Assembly: GCF_003007735.2 (NCBI RefSeq)
Contig: NZ_PXNQ02000013.1
Span: forward strand, 1 to 64,000
Direction of reading: 5' to 3'
From: Paracoccus methylarcula
Lineage (GTDB): Bacteria; Pseudomonadota; Alphaproteobacteria; Rhodobacterales; Rhodobacteraceae
Length of the DNA: 64,000 bases
Under the pieces are notes generated by a model. It was not told the DNA's origin, did not search any database, and worked only from the letters and a program-made list of their open reading frames with translations. Position numbers and translations under genes: made by a program. Below are positions 8,246-16,444 of this stretch, piece by piece (position 1 is the first letter of the stretch; the number at the start of each line of letters is the position of its first letter).

Positions 8246-9349
8246 TTGCTGGACAATACTTCGGGTGACGCATTCGTCGCTTTCGAACACGTGCAGAAAA
8301 GCTATGACGGCCAGACACTTGTCGTCAAAGACTTGAACCTGTCCATCGCCAAGGGCGAGTTCGTGACGATGCTCGGCCCATCGGGTTCGGGCAAGACCAC
8401 CTGCCTGATGATGCTGGCCGGATTCGAGACCGCGACCCATGGCGAAATCCGCCTTGACGGACGCCCCATCAACCAGGTGCCGCCGCATAAGCGCGGCATC
8501 GGCATGGTGTTCCAGAACTACGCGCTGTTTCCGCATATGACGGTGGGCGAGAACCTGTCCTTCCCGCTGGAAGTGCGGGGCATGGGCAAGGCCGAACGCG
8601 AGGCCCGCGTCAAGCGCAGCCTCGGCATGGTGCAGATGGGGGCCTTCGCAAATCGCCGTCCGGCGCAATTGTCGGGCGGGCAGCAGCAGCGGATCGCTCT
8701 GGCGCGGGCGCTGGTCTTCGATCCGCACCTGGTCTTGATGGATGAGCCCCTGGGCGCGCTGGACAAGCAGCTTCGCGAGCATATGCAGTTCGAGATCAAG
8801 CATTTGCACGAGGAACTTGGAATCACCGTGGTCTATGTCACCCATGACCAGACCGAGGCGCTGACCATGTCCGACCGGATCGCGGTCTTCAATGACGGCC
8901 GTATCCAGCAGCTTGCCACGCCGAACCAGCTCTATGAACAGCCGGAGAACAGTTTCGTTGCCGGGTTCATCGGGGAAAACAACGCCTTGCCCGGGATTAT
9001 CGAGGCGCTTGAGGGCGACAAGGCGGTGGTCAAGCTGGCCGATGGCGGGCTGATCGACGCCACCGCGGTCAATATCCGCGAACGCGGGCAGAAGACCACC
9101 GTGTCGATCCGTCCCGAGCGGGTGGAGTTCAAGCCCGAGATGATGCCGCCCGGCGCCCATAGCATCGAGGCCGAGGTGCTGGAGGTGGTCTATATGGGCG
9201 ACATCCTGCGGACCCGGCTGCTTGTGGCGGGAAGCGATGATTTCATCATGAAATGCCGCAACACCATCGGCCAGACCCGGCTGGAGTCCGGCCAGAAAAT
9301 CCGGATCGGCTGGCATCCGCAGGACGCCCGCGCGCTGGACCCGGTCTGA
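8246..9349 (+). CDS. ABC transporter ATP-binding protein, polyamine (PotA) type
   Basis: The ATPase of a spermidine/putrescine-type importer, 367 residues. Seen in order: Walker A GPSGSGKTT, Q-loop FQNYALFPHMT, signature LSGGQQQRIALARAL, Walker B LVLMDEPLGALD, H-loop VTHDQTEA, and a C-terminal TOBE region (VSIRPERVEF). The start is a TTG at 8246 with AGGGAGAG 7 bases upstream; no ATG fits. It is the first of five same-strand genes (ATPase, two binding proteins, two permeases). Polyamine specificity is inferred from family resemblance, so I give no symbol. Confidence 0.93.
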   Translation: MLDNTSGDAFVAFEHVQKSYDGQTLVVKDLNLSIAKGEFVTMLGPSGSGKTTCLMMLAGFETATHGEIRLDGRPINQVPPHKRGIGMVFQNYALFPHMTVGENLSFPLEVRGMGKAEREARVKRSLGMVQMGAFANRRPAQLSGGQQQRIALARALVFDPHLVLMDEPLGALDKQLREHMQFEIKHLHEELGITVVYVTHDQTEALTMSDRIAVFNDGRIQQLATPNQLYEQPENSFVAGFIGENNALPGIIEALEGDKAVVKLADGGLIDATAVNIRERGQKTTVSIRPERVEFKPEMMPPGAHSIEAEVLEVVYMGDILRTRLLVAGSDDFIMKCRNTIGQTRLESGQKIRIGWHPQDARALDPV

Positions 9350-9438
9350 CAGGCCCTTGCGACCCCGCTCCCGGTCCCCGTGGCGGGGCGGGGTGGCGGC
9401 AAGAAAGTCAAGATACTCACGTAGTTGGAGCTGATATC

Positions 9439-10509
9439 ATGAAACGGACCCTTGCTTTGACAACCGCGCTCGGCCTGGCCGCGATGCCGGCCTTCGCCGA
9501 TGTGAACCTGCTGTCCTGGGGCGGCGCCTATGGCAACAGCCATGTCGAGGCCTATGTCAAACCCTTCGAGGCCGAGACCGGCATCAAGGTCAATGTCGCC
9601 GATGCCGACAACCCGGCCACGCCGATCAAGGCAATGGTCGAGGCGGGCAATGTCACCACCGATGTCGCCTCGGTCGAATATGCCGACGCGGTGCGGCTTT
9701 GCGACGAGGGGCTGCTGGAACTGATCGACGCCTCGGGGCTGGCCGCGGCAGAGGACGGGACGGCGGCGGCCGAGGATTTCATCGAGGGCGCGATCACCGA
9801 TTGCTTCGTGGGCACTGATGTCTATTCCATGGTGCTGGCCTATGATGACAGCAAGTTCCCTGACGCGAAGCCCTCGACCCCGGCGGATTTCTTTGACCTG
9901 GAGGCTTTCCCCGGCAAGCGCACCATGCGCAAGGGCGCCAAGTTCAACCTGGAACTGGCGCTGATGGCCGATGGTGTTCCTGCGGGTGAGGTTTATGACC
10001 TGCTGGAGACGGAAGAAGGCGTGGACCAGGCCTTTGCCAAGCTGGACACGATCAAGGATGACGTGATCTGGTGGGAGGCCGGTGCGCAGCCGCCGCAGCT
10101 TCTGGCCGATGGCGAGGTGACCATGGCCTTTGCCTTTAACGGGCGGATCTTCAACGCCGCGCAGGAGGAGGGCAAGCCCTTCAACATCATCTGGGACGGC
10201 CAGATCTACGAGATGGAGGGCTGGGTGATCCCGAAAGGCGCGCCGAATGCCGAGGAGGCGCTGGAATTCGTCAGCTTCTCGACCGCGCCCGCGCAGCAGG
10301 CCCGCGCCGCCGAGTTCATCAGCTATGGTCCGCCGCGTAGATCGGCCGCCGCGCTGGTCGGCAATATCGAGGGCACCGAGGAGCCGATGGGCCCGCATCT
10401 GCCCACGACCGAGGAGAACATGACCAATGCGCTTGGCTCGAACCTGGATTTCTGGGTCGATCACGATGCCGAGCTGAACGAGCGGTTCAACAGCTGGCTG
10501 GCAAGCTGA
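9439..10509 (+). CDS. Extracellular solute-binding protein 1 (PotD-like)
   Basis: The periplasmic receptor of the importer, 356 residues. A signal peptide (MKRTLALTTALGLAAMPAFA) is followed by VNLLSWGGAYGNSHVEAY, the polyamine-type binding-protein start. Later features include IWWEAGAQPPQLLADGEVTM and a C-terminal FWVDHDAELNERFNSWL. The start at ATG 9439 is set by the signal peptide and a GGAG 9 bases before it. It is strikingly similar to the next gene along its whole length, so the pair arose by tandem duplication. A dispersed repeat separates them. Confidence 0.93.
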   Translation: MKRTLALTTALGLAAMPAFADVNLLSWGGAYGNSHVEAYVKPFEAETGIKVNVADADNPATPIKAMVEAGNVTTDVASVEYADAVRLCDEGLLELIDASGLAAAEDGTAAAEDFIEGAITDCFVGTDVYSMVLAYDDSKFPDAKPSTPADFFDLEAFPGKRTMRKGAKFNLELALMADGVPAGEVYDLLETEEGVDQAFAKLDTIKDDVIWWEAGAQPPQLLADGEVTMAFAFNGRIFNAAQEEGKPFNIIWDGQIYEMEGWVIPKGAPNAEEALEFVSFSTAPAQQARAAEFISYGPPRRSAAALVGNIEGTEEPMGPHLPTTEENMTNALGSNLDFWVDHDAELNERFNSWLAS

Positions 10510-10527
10510 GCCTGCGTCCCGCGATGG

Positions 10528-10580
10528 CCGGGGGTTTCACACCCCCGGACCCCCGTGGGATATTTGCATGAAGAAGAAGG
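10528..10580 (+). repeat. Dispersed intergenic element, copy 2
   Basis: An 8-base-pair hairpin (CCGGGGGT/ACCCCCGG, 10528-10548), then gtgGGATATTTGCATGAAGAAG. It lies after the stop of binding protein 1, same orientation. The upstream 'gcgtcccgcgatgg' is shared with copy 9. Confidence 0.85.
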
Positions 10581-10657
10581 GGCGGAGGAAATTCGTCCGT
10601 CGCTGCCCGCAAAGGGCCAAATCGAAGAAAAATAAACCAATCCAACGGGAGAAGAAA

Positions 10658-11734
10658 ATGAGAACCACTTTGATCCTATCCACCGCGTTGGCCGGGTTCG
10701 GCTTTGCCGCCGCCGCGCAAGAGGTGAATGTCGTGTCCTGGGGCGGCGCCTACGAGAAATCGCAGGTCGAGGCCTATAACAAGCCTTTCGCGGAAAAGAC
10801 CGGCATCAAGGTCAACATGATTGCCGCCGACAACCCGGCGACACCGCTGAAGACGCAGGTCGAGGCGAATAATATCACCGGCGATGTCTTTGATATCGAG
10901 GTCAGCGACGCGATCCGCCTGTGCGACGAGGGCGCGCTGGTCGAGATCGATCCCGCCGACCTGCCGCCCGCGCCCGATGGCACCCCGGCGGTCGAGGATT
11001 TCATCGATGGCGCGCTGCAGGATTGCGCCGTGGCCAATATCTTCTGGGGCACGGTCATCGCCTTTGACACGACGAAATTCGAGGGCGAGGCGCCCTCGAC
11101 CGCGGCCGATTTCTTTGACCTGGAGAAATTCCCCGGTCAGCGTGGCCTGCCCAAGACCCCCAAGCGCACGCTTTACCTGGCGCTGATCGCCGATGGCGTG
11201 CCGGCGGACGAGATCTATGACGCGCTCGAGTCGGAAGAGGGCGTGAACCGGGCTTTCGACAAGCTGGACACGATCAAGGACAGCGTCGTCTGGTGGGAGG
11301 CCGGGGCGCAGCCCGTGCAGCTTCTGGCCGATGGCGAGGTGACCATGGCGACCGGCTATAACGGCCGGTTCTTCGATGCGATGGTGGCCGAGGGCAAGCC
11401 CTTCGAGATCATCTGGGACGGGCAATACATGGACCTGGACATGTTCGCGATTCCCAAGGGCTCGCCCAATCCCGAGGCGGCGATGGAATACCTGAAATTC
11501 GCCACCAGCACCGAGCAGCTTGCCGAGCAGGCGAAATATATCGCCTATGGTCCGGCGCGGAAATCCTCGGCGGCGCTGGTCGGTCTTTACCAGGACGGCG
11601 AGACCGAGATGGGGCCGCATATGCCGACCAATCCGGAATACCTGGAGACGGCGGTGATGGACGATCCGGAATTCTGGGCCGATCACGATGCCGAACTGAC
11701 CGAGCGGTTCAACAGCTGGCTGGCCGGTTCGTGA
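10658..11734 (+). CDS. Extracellular solute-binding protein 2 (PotD-like paralogue)
   Basis: A 358-residue periplasmic receptor with signal peptide MRTTLILSTALAGFGFAAAA and mature start QEVNVVSWGGAYEKSQVEAY. It aligns end to end with the preceding binding protein: ADNPATP, RLCDEG, WWEAGAQP-QLLADGEVTM and DHDAEL-ERFNSWL are shared. Ligand-facing positions may differ, for example 'FAFNGRIF' versus 'TGYNGRFF'. ATG 10658 is preceded by a purine-rich gggagaag. The two receptors probably feed the same permease pair, broadening substrate range. Confidence 0.93.
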   Translation: MRTTLILSTALAGFGFAAAAQEVNVVSWGGAYEKSQVEAYNKPFAEKTGIKVNMIAADNPATPLKTQVEANNITGDVFDIEVSDAIRLCDEGALVEIDPADLPPAPDGTPAVEDFIDGALQDCAVANIFWGTVIAFDTTKFEGEAPSTAADFFDLEKFPGQRGLPKTPKRTLYLALIADGVPADEIYDALESEEGVNRAFDKLDTIKDSVVWWEAGAQPVQLLADGEVTMATGYNGRFFDAMVAEGKPFEIIWDGQYMDLDMFAIPKGSPNPEAAMEYLKFATSTEQLAEQAKYIAYGPARKSSAALVGLYQDGETEMGPHMPTNPEYLETAVMDDPEFWADHDAELTERFNSWLAGS

Positions 11735-11793
11735 TATGAGATTGCCGCCGCCCCGGCGCAAATCGGGGCGGTGGCCGGAATTCCGGGGACAAC

Positions 11794-13086
11794 ATGGCGA
11801 ACGCTTCTGATCCGCAAGCCGCAATTTCTGCTGCCGCAGCGCCCGACGGGCCGCTGACCACCGCTGATGGCAAGCCGCTGGCATGGTCCCTGGCCCGGTC
11901 ACAGGCAAGAGCGAAGCGGCGGGCCTTCATGCTGGTGCTGCCGCTGCTGGCCTTCATCCTGATCACCTTCGTGGTGCCGATCGGGCAGATGCTGCAACGG
12001 TCTTTCTACAATGACGGGTTCTCGGCCCATATGCCCGGGATCTCGCAATGGTTCGCCGAGAATCCGCGCGGGAGCGAGCCGAATGACGCGGCATGGGCTG
12101 CGCTGGCCGATGACCTGCTGGCATCGGCCGAGGCGCGGACGATCGGTGTCGTCGGCACCCGGATCAATTACGATGTGCCGGGCACGCGGTCGCTGTTCAC
12201 CTCGACCGGGCGCAAGGTCCGCAAGGGGATCGAGCCGCCTTACCGCGAGGCGCTGCTGGAGATCGACGAGGATTGGGGCGATCCCCGGATCTGGAGCGCG
12301 ATGCGCGATGCCTCAAGGCCGGTGACCTCGAATTTCTACCTGGCGGCGGTGGACCGGACACGGGCCGAGGATGGCAGCATCGAGCAGGTCGCGCCGAGGC
12401 AGCGGATCTATGTGATGCTGTTCATGCGGACCTTCTGGCTGTCGGCGCTGATCACCGTGCTGACCTTTGTGCTGGGATTCCCGGTCGCGCATCTGCTGGC
12501 GACTCTTCCGATGCGGAAATCCAACCTGCTGATGATCCTGGTGCTGCTGCCCTTCTGGACCTCGCTGCTGGTTCGGACGACATCCTGGATGGTGCTGTTG
12601 CAGCAGCAGGGGGTGATCAACGATATCCTCGTCTGGCTGGGCGTGATCGGCGGCGGCCAGCGCTTGCAGATGATCTATAACCAGACCGGCACGATCATCG
12701 CCATGACGCATATCCTGCTGCCCTTCATGATCCTGCCGCTTTACTCGGTCATGCGCACGATCAACCCGTCCTATGTCCGGGCCGCCCGCAGCCTGGGCGC
12801 GACGAGCTGGACGGCCTTCCGCCGGATCTATTTCCCGCAGACCCTGCCGGGGCTGGGGGCGGGGGCGCTGCTGGTCTTCATCCTCGCGGTCGGCTATTAC
12901 ATCACGCCGGCGCTGGTCGGGGGATCGAGCGGGCAGCTGATCTCGAACATGATCGCGCTGCATATGACCGATACGCTGAACTGGTCCATGGCGGCGGCGC
13001 TGGCGGCGCTTTTGCTGGGATCGGTGCTGGTCCTCTACTGGCTCTATGACAAGCTGGTGGGCGTCGATAACCTCAAGCTGGGATAA
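11794..13086 (+). CDS. ABC transporter permease, polyamine type (PotB-like)
   Basis: A 430-residue inner-membrane permease. The first membrane segment is at about residues 46-68 (FMLVLPLLAFILITFVVPIG). A long periplasmic insertion of about 130 residues follows before the next helix, and this accounts for the unusual length (typical PotB is about 280). Five further helices follow. The EAA coupling loop is visible as RAARSLGATSWTAFRRIYFPQ. It is 5 bases upstream of the second permease. Confidence 0.93.
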   Translation: MANASDPQAAISAAAAPDGPLTTADGKPLAWSLARSQARAKRRAFMLVLPLLAFILITFVVPIGQMLQRSFYNDGFSAHMPGISQWFAENPRGSEPNDAAWAALADDLLASAEARTIGVVGTRINYDVPGTRSLFTSTGRKVRKGIEPPYREALLEIDEDWGDPRIWSAMRDASRPVTSNFYLAAVDRTRAEDGSIEQVAPRQRIYVMLFMRTFWLSALITVLTFVLGFPVAHLLATLPMRKSNLLMILVLLPFWTSLLVRTTSWMVLLQQQGVINDILVWLGVIGGGQRLQMIYNQTGTIIAMTHILLPFMILPLYSVMRTINPSYVRAARSLGATSWTAFRRIYFPQTLPGLGAGALLVFILAVGYYITPALVGGSSGQLISNMIALHMTDTLNWSMAAALAALLLGSVLVLYWLYDKLVGVDNLKLG

Positions 13087-13091
13087 GCGAG

Positions 13092-14045
13092 ATGGCTCTT
13101 CCGACATATGCAAGCCCGCTGGAGCGTGTCTGGCACTATGCTTACCTGGTGATCTGCGGGTTGATCTTCTTCTTCCTGATCGCGCCGATCGTGGTGATCA
13201 TCCCGCTGTCCTTCAACACCGAGCCCTATTTCACCTTTACCGACAGGATGCTGTCCCTCGATCCCGAGGGCTACAGCATGCGCTGGTATGACAGCCTGCT
13301 GACATTCGGCATGGCCGCGCCCGACGGGCCGCGTGACGCGGGCTGGTGGGCGGATGCCTGGGCCAATGCGAAATGGGTGAAGGCGGCGAAGAACTCGATC
13401 ATCATCGGCTTTTTCTCGACCCTTCTGGCGACGGTGCTGGGAACGCTTGCCGCCCTGGGCCTGTCGCGGCCCGAGATGCCGTTCCGGCGCCCGATCATGG
13501 CGGTGCTGATCTCGCCCATGATCGTGCCGCTGATCATCACCGCGACGGGGATGTTCTTCTTCTACTCGAATCCCTGCGAGCTTCTGGGGCTGGTCGGGCT
13601 GCCCACGAATTGCGGGCGGCTGGCGGGCACCTATCCGGGGGTGATCCTTGCCCATGCGACGCTGGGAATTCCCTTTGTCATCATCACGGTGACGGCGACG
13701 CTTGTGGGGTTTGACCAGTCGCTGAACCGGGCGGCGGCCTCGCTGGGCGCCAATCCAAGGACGACATTCTTCCGCATCACCATGCCGCTGATCCTGCCCG
13801 GGGTGATCTCGGGCGCGCTGTTCGCCTTTGTCACCAGTTTCGACGAGGTGGTGGCGGTGCTGTTCATCGCCGGTCCCGAGCAGCAGACCATCCCGCGGCA
13901 GATGTGGAACGGTATCCGCGAGCAGATCAGCCCCGCGATCCTGGCGGTGGCGACGCTGCTGGTGCTGTTCTCGATCGCGCTGCTCACGACCGTCGAGCTG
14001 TTGCGGCGCAGATCCGAGCGGATCAGGGGGCTGACACCGCAATAG
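13092..14045 (+). CDS. ABC transporter permease, polyamine type (PotC-like)
   Basis: A 317-residue permease with six predicted helices. The first is at about residues 17-40 (YLVICGLIFFFLIAPIVVII). The EAA loop is NRAAASLGANPRTTFFRITMP, followed by the FVTSFDEVVAVLFIAG segment typical of PotC. A soluble periplasmic stretch of about 50 residues lies after helix 1. It is the last gene of the five-gene importer operon. No U-tract terminator directly follows; the next 700 bases are described separately. Confidence 0.93.
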   Translation: MALPTYASPLERVWHYAYLVICGLIFFFLIAPIVVIIPLSFNTEPYFTFTDRMLSLDPEGYSMRWYDSLLTFGMAAPDGPRDAGWWADAWANAKWVKAAKNSIIIGFFSTLLATVLGTLAALGLSRPEMPFRRPIMAVLISPMIVPLIITATGMFFFYSNPCELLGLVGLPTNCGRLAGTYPGVILAHATLGIPFVIITVTATLVGFDQSLNRAAASLGANPRTTFFRITMPLILPGVISGALFAFVTSFDEVVAVLFIAGPEQQTIPRQMWNGIREQISPAILAVATLLVLFSIALLTTVELLRRRSERIRGLTPQ

Positions 14046-14162
14046 ACCGGGATCGGATGCGCACCCGCCCGCCGGTCCTGCGCGGAATCTCGCGGGAATC
14101 GGAAGGATTCCATCCGAGGTGGAACCGATATAGGTAATTACGCGTATATCATATACATCCTT

Positions 14163-14255
14163 CTGCTGGCAGAAGGCTGTGTACAGCAGGACTTCATACC
14201 TCCTGTTGATACATTCACGAGTACTTGCCCGCGCCTTTACCGGTGCGGGCCTTTT
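14163..14255 (+). ncRNA. Candidate small RNA unit 1 with rho-independent terminator
   Basis: A hairpin CTGCTG/CAGCAG (14163-14188) is followed by a second possible stem (CAGGA/TCCTG) and then the terminator GCCCGC/GCGGGC (14227-14250) with a C-TTTT tail. An AT-rich promoter-like stretch (gtaattacgcgtatatcatatac) lies just upstream. There is no credible reading frame. Existence as a separate RNA is inference. Confidence 0.4.
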
Positions 14256-14258
14256 CAT

Positions 14259-14378
14259 AGGTAATCCTGCGCATGGACTGGAGGTCCCGGTTCCGTCAAT
14301 CTGGGTGGCACAACGGTCATCGTTCCCGTTGTTGTGTCCAGATACTGCCCGCGCCTTCTCTCTGGCGCGGGCATTTTT
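14259..14378 (+). ncRNA. Candidate small RNA unit 2 with rho-independent terminator
   Basis: An internal hairpin CAACGG/CCGTTG (about 14311-14335) precedes a perfect 9-base-pair terminator, GCCCGCGCC/GGCGCGGGC (14347-14372), followed by ATTTTT. The terminator's 5' arm and flank (act-gcccgcgcctt) match unit 1, suggesting duplication. No coding potential is seen. Confidence 0.45.
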
Positions 14379-14384
14379 CATAAT

Positions 14385-14519
14385 GCTGACACATGGAGGC
14401 GTTATCGTATCGCCATTGTTGCCCGTATCGATTTTCAGGCAGGTATCCTCCCGGCGCGGTCGCGTATCTCGCGGGGATCAGTGTTTTTGAGTCAGCCCGC
14501 CCTTTGTGGCGGGCTTTTT
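14385..14519 (+). ncRNA. Candidate small RNA unit 3 with rho-independent terminator
   Basis: The terminator is AGCCCGCC/GGCGGGCT (14494-14515) with loop CTTTGT and tail TTTTT. Upstream is a C-rich single-stranded candidate (tatcctcccgg, 14444-14454) and possible local stems. As in units 1 and 2, the tail reads TTTTCAT. No coding potential is seen. Confidence 0.4.
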
Positions 14520-14620
14520 CATCCGTTGCATCTTGGCGTGCGGCTTGGGCGGCGCAACGGGTAATCGTCTGTTTTAAGTTGATTTATCTGGTTTTCGAAA
14601 CTCTCTCATAGGTTTAGATA

Positions 14621-14706
14621 TTGACTCTGAGAACGCCTTAAGGTAGAAAACACCCATGCTGGGAGAAATGGGCGAGCGGCCGGGGTGAGACCCTGGGCCG
14701 CTTTTT
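14621..14706 (+). ncRNA. Candidate small RNA unit 4 or leader with terminator before the GTA cluster
   Basis: TTGACT at 14621 could be a -35 box, with a weak -10 near 14644 (TAGAAA). Downstream is a CCCAT/ATGGG hairpin (14653-14672), then GCGGCC/GGCCGC with an inner GGGT/ACCC stem (14676-14701) and a TTTTT tail. It ends 47 bases before the terminase small subunit start, so it could be either a small RNA or an attenuator of the GTA transcript. Confidence 0.4.
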
Positions 14707-14753
14707 CGTTTCTTGGCTCGTGCGGACAGGACACGAGGCGCGGGGCGATTTGC

Positions 14754-15161
14754 ATGAAGGACGACGACAAGGACGGGGCCGGGCGCGTGGGCGCATCGGC
14801 CCCCAGGCCCGTTGGGGCGAGCGAGGCGCAGGCGGGACAGGGTTCCGGGACCGATCCCGAAGAGGTGATCGCGACGGCGGAATGGCTGTTCTGGGATTAT
14901 GTCAGGGATCTGCGCGCCCATCGCGAGGCGATTGCCGCGAGCGATTGGGAGGCGCTGGATCCCGGCAGGCTGAAGAAGGCCACCGAGACCGCGAAGACGG
15001 TGCGGCAGGCGATCCACATGCTGATGGAAGAGAGGCAGAAACTTGACAGATACCGCAAGGATATTGCCGGGGGAATCGGTGGCGGAGAGCTCGATCTCGA
15101 TGCGGCGCGCGATGAGATCGGGCTCCGCCTGGCTTGCCTGCGCCGCGCCGGAACAGGCTGA
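14754..15161 (+). CDS. GTA terminase small subunit (orfg1)
   Basis: This 135-residue protein begins MKDDDKDGAGRVG, with a helical C-terminal half (EEVIATAEWLFWDYVRDLRAH, then ALDPGRLKKATETAKTVRQAI). It resembles the orfg1/TerS-like protein that opens Rhodobacter-type GTA clusters. It overlaps the start of the terminase large subunit, as in intact clusters. The frame is intact. With the capsid genes lost it can no longer serve packaging here. The bases around the start (gatttgcatgaagg) resemble the core of the dispersed repeat. Confidence 0.75.
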   Translation: MKDDDKDGAGRVGASAPRPVGASEAQAGQGSGTDPEEVIATAEWLFWDYVRDLRAHREAIAASDWEALDPGRLKKATETAKTVRQAIHMLMEERQKLDRYRKDIAGGIGGGELDLDAARDEIGLRLACLRRAGTG

Positions 15162-16147
15162 GGAATTCCTGGGGGGACTGAGCGAGCATGCGCTGCTGAG
15201 CCTGCCATGGTTGTTCGAGTTCTGGGCGATGCCGCATCAATTGCCGCCCGATGGCGATTGGAAAAGCTGGGTGATCATGGGCGGGCGCGGTGCGGGCAAG
15301 ACCCGGGCCGGGGCCGAATGGGTGCGCGCCATGGTCGAGGGGGCTACGCCCGGTGCCGCGGGGCGGTGCCGGCGGGTGGCGCTGGTCGGCGAGACCTTCG
15401 ACCAGGTGCGCGAGGTCATGGTGCATGGCGAGAGCGGTATCCTCGCCTGCTGCCCTCCGGACCGGCGGCCGGTCTGGGAGGCGGGGCGGCGGCGGCTGGT
15501 CTGGCCCAATGGCGCGGTGGCCATGGCCTATTCCGGGCATGAGTCCGAGGCGCTGCGCGGGCCTCAGTTCGACGCGGCTGGGTGGATGAGCTGGCCAAGT
15601 GGAAGCGCGCCGAGGAAAGCTGGGACATGCTGCAATTCGCGTTGCGGCTGGGCGCGCATCCGCAGCAGGTGATCACCACGACGCCGCGCAACCTGGGAGT
15701 GCTGAAGCGGATCCTGCGCAATCCCTCGACGGTGGTGACCCATGCCGCGACCGAGGCGAACCGGGCCTGGCTGGCCGAGAGTTTCCTGGCCGAGGTGCAG
15801 GCCCGTTACGGCGGCACGCGGCTGGGGCGGCAGGAGCTGGAGGGCGTGCTGCTGGAGGATGTCGAGGGGGCGCTGTGGACAAGTGCGATGCTGGAGGGCT
15901 GCCGGGCCGAGGCGGCGCCCGCCCTGGACCGGGTTGTGGTCGCGGTCGATCCGGCGGTGAGTTCGGGGGCGCATGCCGATGAATGCGGGATCGTGGTGGC
16001 AGGCGTCGCGTCGGCGGGCGAGCCGAGGGACTGGCGGGCCTATGTGCTGGAGGATGCGACGGTCAGGGGCAGCCCGCTGGACTGGGCGAAGGCCGCCATC
16101 GCGGCGATGCGCCGGCATGGGGCCGAGCGGCTGGTGGCCGAGGTCAG
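15100..16147 (+). pseudogene. GTA terminase large subunit (orfg2), frameshifted and truncated
   Basis: The packaging ATPase of the GTA, non-functional here. The 5' part (from ATG 15100, with GGAGAG upstream) encodes LPWLFEFWAMPHQLP and the Walker A region VIMGGRGAGKTRAGAEWVR. At about 15580 one base is missing: gcggctgggtgg should read gcggct-t-gggtgg to give AAWVDELAKW. Without it the frame ends at 15672. Reading resumes from 15582 (DELAKWKRAEESWDM, TTTPRNLGVLKRIL, VAVDPAVSSG of the nuclease domain) and stops matching after LVAEV at about 16145. There it joins inverted DNA; the last 70 or so residues of the nuclease domain are gone. Confidence 0.85.
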
Positions 16148-16149
16148 AT

Positions 16150-16207
16150 GCCCGTCGCACGACAGCCCGGCCCCGCCCGCGAATTTCACCTCAAGCCCCG
16201 AAATCAT
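16150..16207 (-). pseudogene. GTA prohead protease (orfg4), 5' fragment
   Basis: Immediately after the g3.5 stop on the minus strand, an ATG at 16207 opens MISGLEVKFAGGAGLSCDG, which is the position and style of the orfg4 prohead protease start. About 18-20 codons remain before the sequence enters terminase DNA. The assignment rests mainly on gene order. Confidence 0.5.
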
Positions 16208-16209
16208 CC

Positions 16210-16440
16210 TCACCCTCCTTTCGGCGCATATTCCAATATGCCCTGCACCGCCTGCGTCAGGATCACGGCGACGACGCCGTAAACCGTCATCCACAAGCGC
16301 CGCTCCAACCCCTCGATCATCGCCTCGATCCGCTCCAGCCGCTTCTCGACCGTGCCGAATTGCAGCGCCATGATCCGCTCCTGCGCCTCCAGCCGCGGAT
16401 CCTGCCAGCCGGTCACCTGCGCGAAACGCGAATGCTCCAT
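16210..16440 (-). CDS. GTA head formation protein (orfg3.5, RCAP_rcc01685 family)
   Basis: This 76-residue protein begins MEHSRFAQVTGWQDPRLEAQ, has a heptad-like helix (ERIMALQFGTVEKRLERIEA) and one C-terminal membrane segment (LWMTVYGVVAVILTQAVQGIL). This matches the small protein between portal and protease in Rhodobacter-type GTAs. It is intact but lies on the minus strand, opposite to the rest of the cluster, inside the inverted block. Its start is 4 bases after the portal stop. Confidence 0.8.
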   Translation of the reverse strand: MEHSRFAQVTGWQDPRLEAQERIMALQFGTVEKRLERIEAMIEGLERRLWMTVYGVVAVILTQAVQGILEYAPKGG

Positions 16441-16444
16441 CGCC

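Noticed and set aside
14046..14750. Small open frames in the sRNA-like region (for example 14179-14490)
   Set aside because: They run straight through the terminator hairpins, have no good ribosome-binding sites and no sensible protein composition.
15043..15672. A complete 209-residue terminase protein
   Set aside because: After GPQFDAA the residues are out-of-frame nonsense; similarity continues in another frame from 15582.
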